From contig CAYTKQ010000004.1 of assembly GCA_964438705.1 (NCBI GenBank), positions 1 to 64,000 on the forward strand: a stretch of DNA of 64,000 nt, written 5' to 3'. Both the position numbers and the translations under genes were made by a program. The stretch's first letter is position 1. Each line of letters begins with the position of its first letter. This stretch comes from Christensenella sp964438705. GTDB taxonomy: Bacteria > Bacillota > Clostridia > Christensenellales > Christensenellaceae. The notes under the pieces are model-generated. The model searched no databases. It was given only the letters and a program-made list of their open reading frames with translations, and was not told the DNA's origin. Shown here in pieces: positions 60,980 to 64,000 of this stretch.

Positions 60980-62806
60980 CTATCTCAGCAGAGACAGAAC
61001 GTTCTGCGGGAGCGAGTTCGCCTGCGCGAGCATTGCCGTAGCAGCCTGCGCAAGGATGTTGCTCTTCGTGAACGCGGTCATCTCCGAAGCGATATCCACG
61101 TCGCGGATGCGGCTTTCCGCAGCCGTCAGGTTCTCGGAAGAAACCTTCAGGTTCGCGATCTTGTGGTCGAGCCTGTTCTGCATCGCACCGAGTGCAGCGC
61201 GCTGATCGGAGACCTTGTCGATCGCCGAACGGGTCGCCGTGATGGCTTTGCCCGCAGCTTCCTGCGTTTCGATGTCAACGGAATCAAGGCCGAGGCCCGC
61301 CGTGTTCATGGAATCGATGGCAACAGCAAGCTGTTCGCCTTCGAGCGCGCCAACCTGGATGCGGATGGCGTCATAGCCCGTTGCCGTAACCGGAACGAAG
61401 CCCGTTACATCTACCTGACCCTTGACGATCAGAGCGCTGCCCTTCTGGTCTGCAGCCAGCACATTGCCGTTTGCATCCGTGAGGCCCTGCGCGATGTTGG
61501 TGAAGGAATCGCCTGCCTGATACTCGTAGGTGTATTCCGTACCGTTGAGCTTCACGCTGATGGTGTCGCCCGCTTTGAGCTTGACGGTGTCGATCTCGAT
61601 GGTGGACTGCACCGCGTCCGCAGCCTTGAAGGAAACCTTATTGTCGGATACGCCTTCAAAAGTAGCATTCTGCGTCACCGTGAAGCCAGTGTCAGTCGCG
61701 TTTGCCGCAACCGTGATGTCTCCGGCTACGCCCGCCTGCAGCGCCGCTACCAGATCCGCATTGGTTTTCGTGCTGTCCCAGGTGATGCCGATGTTGCCGT
61801 CCTTCGCCTGCTGTCCGGCTTCAATCATCTCGAAGCGGCGTCCGCCCACTGTGAGCGTGTCGCCAATCTTGAGGTCAGCGATGCTCACGTTTGCGCTCGT
61901 CACGCCTGCAACCGCCGCTACCGCTGTCTGGCCCTTTGTTACTTCGACCGAAGTAACATTGGTGAGACCTGCGCCGCTGATGGTCGCGCCCATCATGAAG
62001 GAGCGATTCGGATCCGTCGTGTTTGCGGCGCCTTTGATTGACAACGTTCCGGCAGTAGTCGTGCCATCAAACGTATAATTCGCCAGAGCCGCGTCGCCCG
62101 CAGTTTTCGCCGCGTTCAAAGCAGACGCGATGTCTTTCGCTACATCATTTGCAGTGTTGCCGGTCTGTGTGACATTATAGGATTTTCCGGCAAATGTAAT
62201 TGTGTAGTCGGCAGCCTGACCGGTAGCACCCGACAAATTGAACGTATACTCTGCTGTCGCCGCCGCTACTGCCGCCACGCCCTTGGTGGTGATCTGATGC
62301 GTGATGGCCGTGTTGTTCGCCGGGTTCACCGTCTCGCTCACGTTTACGCCAGACGTCGCAGCGCTTCTCTGCGGACCAACATAGGACAGGGAACCGTCGA
62401 GGATCTTCATGTTGTTGAACGTGGTCTGTTCCGCAACGTCGTTGATCTCACGCTTCAGCTGCTCGAACTCTTTTGCAAGCGCGTTACGGTCAAGCGTCTG
62501 GTTGGTGCCCGTCGCGGACTGGTTCGCAAGCTCGTTCATTCTCTGCAGCATGGAATGTGTTTCCTGCAGCGCGCCTTCAGCCGTCTGTACCAGCGAAATA
62601 GCATCCTGCGAGTTCTTCGTAGCCATGTTCAGGCCGCGGATCTGCGAACGCATTTTCTCTGAGATAGCGAGGCCGGCAGCGTCGTCGCCCGCGCGGTTGA
62701 TGCGGTAGCCGGACGAGAGCTTTTCAGCGCTCTTGGAAACGTTGTCGTTGTTGATGGTGTACTGACGATGTGTGTTCAGTGCCATAATGTTGTTTTGAAT
62801 TCTCAT
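60980..62806 (-). CDS. fliC: Flagellin
   Basis: Flagellar filament subunit of 608 residues. ATG 62806 follows GGAGGT and starts MRIQNNIMALN. The conserved D0/D1 N-terminal part covers residues 1-170 (ekLSSGYRINRAGDDAAGLAISE, then LQRMNELANQSATGTN). The C-terminal D1/D0 covers about 515-608 (SAIDKVSDQRAALGAMQNRL, MLAQANSLPQNVLSLLR). About 340 residues of variable, Ala/Thr/Gly-rich central domain lie between and should be surface exposed. It is preceded by a long leader and a sigma-D-like promoter. No chaperone or other structural flagellar genes are in the window. Confidence 0.97.
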   Translation of the reverse strand: MRIQNNIMALNTHRQYTINNDNVSKSAEKLSSGYRINRAGDDAAGLAISEKMRSQIRGLNMATKNSQDAISLVQTAEGALQETHSMLQRMNELANQSATGTNQTLDRNALAKEFEQLKREINDVAEQTTFNNMKILDGSLSYVGPQRSAATSGVNVSETVNPANNTAITHQITTKGVAAVAAATAEYTFNLSGATGQAADYTITFAGKSYNVTQTGNTANDVAKDIASALNAAKTAGDAALANYTFDGTTTAGTLSIKGAANTTDPNRSFMMGATISGAGLTNVTSVEVTKGQTAVAAVAGVTSANVSIADLKIGDTLTVGGRRFEMIEAGQQAKDGNIGITWDSTKTNADLVAALQAGVAGDITVAANATDTGFTVTQNATFEGVSDNKVSFKAADAVQSTIEIDTVKLKAGDTISVKLNGTEYTYEYQAGDSFTNIAQGLTDANGNVLAADQKGSALIVKGQVDVTGFVPVTATGYDAIRIQVGALEGEQLAVAIDSMNTAGLGLDSVDIETQEAAGKAITATRSAIDKVSDQRAALGAMQNRLDHKIANLKVSSENLTAAESRIRDVDIASEMTAFTKSNILAQAATAMLAQANSLPQNVLSLLR

Positions 62807-63028
62807 GATAAATACCTCCGTGTATTTGTTTGATTTACCTGCCGGCCAGAATTCGGTTGACCGATAGGCATCAGGCCCCATAAGGTTCGCATTCTATGCG
62901 GGAGCCTTGTTTGTTGGGAAACAAACTCATGCGGTTCAGTGTTTCGGAGTGACGTCCCACCGTCCACAAGAAACAGCCTGTTTTTGCGTCCCTGTTTATT
63001 CTTTCGGATAAATCAAAATAAAACTTTA
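62807..63028 (-). promoter_or_regulatory. Flagellin promoter (sigma-D-like) and structured leader
   Basis: On the minus strand TAAA (63025-63028), 17 nt, then CCGAAAG (63001-63007) resembles the flagellar sigma factor site, one base longer than ideal. The leader of about 190 nt can form hairpins, including GTTTGTT/AACAAAC, CGCAT/ATGCG and TCGGT/ACCGA. Several GGA triplets, including one in the ribosome site, would allow CsrA binding; that is speculative. Confidence 0.5.
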
Positions 63029-63284
63029 GCAGTTTTTTTATAAAAGTTCAATATTTTAATGCGTGGTTAAAAGAAGGGTGAAGCAAAAAGAATAAAGTAA
63101 GTAAAAAAAGATGTTTAAATTTATTAAAAAAGCGACATTATATATTGTATAAATAGATTTTCAGGTGTATGATGGGGATGATAAATGTGTTTCCTATTTA
63201 TATGAAATGCGCAGAGGTTAAGCGCATGCGAATTGTGAGCCACAGACTTTAGGGATCGGCAACGACCCGGAGGGAGGGAAAATC
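63029..63284. other. AT-rich intergenic region between divergent flagellar genes
   Basis: No gene is visible. It contains ATGCGC/GCGCAT (about 63209-63230) as an inverted repeat and a strong GGAGGGAGGG ribosome site at its end. I could not define a convincing promoter for the plus-strand gene. Confidence 0.5.
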
Positions 63285-63998
63285 ATGATCGGTTCGGTAA
63301 GCGGCAGTTCATATGATCTCAACGCGATCGGAAATGTGGGCCAGTATGCCTCCAATCTTGTGAAAACCTATATGACCTCAGCCAAAACGGGTGCGGCAAG
63401 CGGCGGCGCGGGAACCTATCAGGATACGATCGAAAAAACCACCGGCGATACGCTGCGCTTTGCGCAGGAAAATGTTTCCAATCTAAAAAATATGAAGGGA
63501 GCGGCAGCTTCCCTTGAAAACGCGGCACGCGGGCTTGGCGCGGGCGCTTCGGCGGAGGACGTGGCAAAGGCGGCGGAGAATTTTGCGTCGGCTTACAACA
63601 AAACGGTCTCTTATTTGTCGTCCGGCGCAGCAGACGGCGCGGGTGCACAAAAGGCGCTTTCGCTGGTGGCAGACAACCGTATGACGGAAAGCTCTGCGGC
63701 AAAATACGGCGGGTATGCGGCCAGTCGTCTGCAGACGATGGGTATTTCAATCGACAAGGACGGCAAAATGCAGGTGGATCACAAAAAGCTGATCGCTACG
63801 GCGGAAGAGCGCCCGACGGCAGTGAAGGCAATGCTTTCCGGGCGGGGAAGCGTGGCTGAAACGATGCAGGAAAATGCGGACAAGGCGATGCGCATTCCGG
63901 CGGCGACCTACACCGATTTCAGCAAGATGAAGGTGTCGGACAGCCTGATCAGTATGTTGATGCCGGGCAGAGGATTTTTGTTCGACATATCGCTGTGA
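63285..63998 (+). CDS. FliD C-terminal-like flagellar protein
   Basis: Protein of 237 residues ending two bases before the window edge. Residues about 90-210 resemble the C-terminal region of the filament cap FliD (ENFASAYNKTVSYL, then RLQTMGISIDKDGKMQVDHKKL and ERPTAVKAMLSG). The first 85 residues (MIGSVSGSSYDLNAIGNVGQ) are not a FliD N-terminus, and the protein is far shorter than FliD (usually 450 or more residues). It diverges from flagellin, so a role in filament capping or filament-associated assembly is likely but unproven. Confidence 0.72.
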   Translation: MIGSVSGSSYDLNAIGNVGQYASNLVKTYMTSAKTGAASGGAGTYQDTIEKTTGDTLRFAQENVSNLKNMKGAAASLENAARGLGAGASAEDVAKAAENFASAYNKTVSYLSSGAADGAGAQKALSLVADNRMTESSAAKYGGYAASRLQTMGISIDKDGKMQVDHKKLIATAEERPTAVKAMLSGRGSVAETMQENADKAMRIPAATYTDFSKMKVSDSLISMLMPGRGFLFDISL

Positions 63999-64000
63999 TT

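Noticed and set aside
60905..62041. 378-codon plus-strand frame over flagellin
   Set aside because: Antisense to conserved flagellin domains; no ribosome site and no domain.
62807..63010. c-di-GMP-I riboswitch in the flagellin leader
   Set aside because: A GGGACGCAAA-like stretch is present near the predicted start site, but the 5' half of the aptamer and the second conserved stem are missing.

Overview
The window looks like the chromosome of an anaerobic, flagellated Gram-positive bacterium of the Clostridia with a moderately high GC content. The evidence is strong GGAGG-type ribosome sites with frequent TTG/GTG starts, sigma-A promoters, LCP-family proteins, a Gram-positive type Rho, Asp23/Gls24, large wall proteins with (A/G)P(K/A)TGD-like C-termini, and a ferredoxin-dependent 2-oxoacid oxidoreductase. 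A gut Clostridia or Christensenellaceae-like host is a guess. I saw no rRNA, tRNA, CRISPR array, insertion sequence or phage.

Layout. 1-11.7 kb: a 1912-residue wall-anchored GH95 alpha-L-fucosidase, a MATE pump, a SpaA-like surface protein, a cytoplasmic GH13 alpha-amylase coupled to an aldo/keto reductase. 11.72-12.06 kb: a gene-free stretch with long-range base pairing, probably a structured RNA. 12.2-20.6 kb: DUF1934, metallo-beta-lactamase fold and DUF1846 proteins, two tandem LCP paralogues sharing an identical 49-nt 3' end, lgt, a small membrane protein, and rho. 20.8-31.1 kb: a GLUG/Ig-like surface protein, a two-component system, RlmA-type methyltransferase and an LRR surface protein.

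31.1-43.1 kb is the most cohesive block. A FadR-type GntR regulator with a probable operator precedes a CUT1 ABC importer (binding protein, two permeases, ATPase). A Cys/Met-metabolism PLP lyase gene sits between the permeases and the ATPase, followed by all four subunits of a POR/VOR-type 2-oxoacid:ferredoxin oxidoreductase. A promoter and attenuator then precede an XRE-cupin regulator and an AMP-forming acyl-CoA synthetase. Together these suggest import of an amino-acid-like compound, PLP elimination to a 2-oxoacid, oxidation to acyl-CoA, and acyl-CoA/acid interconversion. The substrate is not determined by sequence.

43.3-51.2 kb: an ABC exporter-nudix-PatB cluster, a MarR-MATE operon with two identical palindromic operators, Asp23, and a third MATE gene whose leader holds a short peptide and two tandem terminators. 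51.2-57.5 kb: a lipoprotein, a Cys-rich mini-protein, PII-Amt with paired inverted repeats, a Qnr-like pentapeptide protein, a NADH-oxidase-like flavoprotein with an ACT-like partner, and a small membrane protein with a Fur-like box. 57.6-64 kb: an HD-GYP protein, a coiled-coil/HIRAN protein, a membrane protein, flagellin, and a FliD-C-like protein.

Coordinates are corrected for ribosome-binding sites where an upstream in-frame start is unlikely. All family assignments are by reading motifs; no database search was run.
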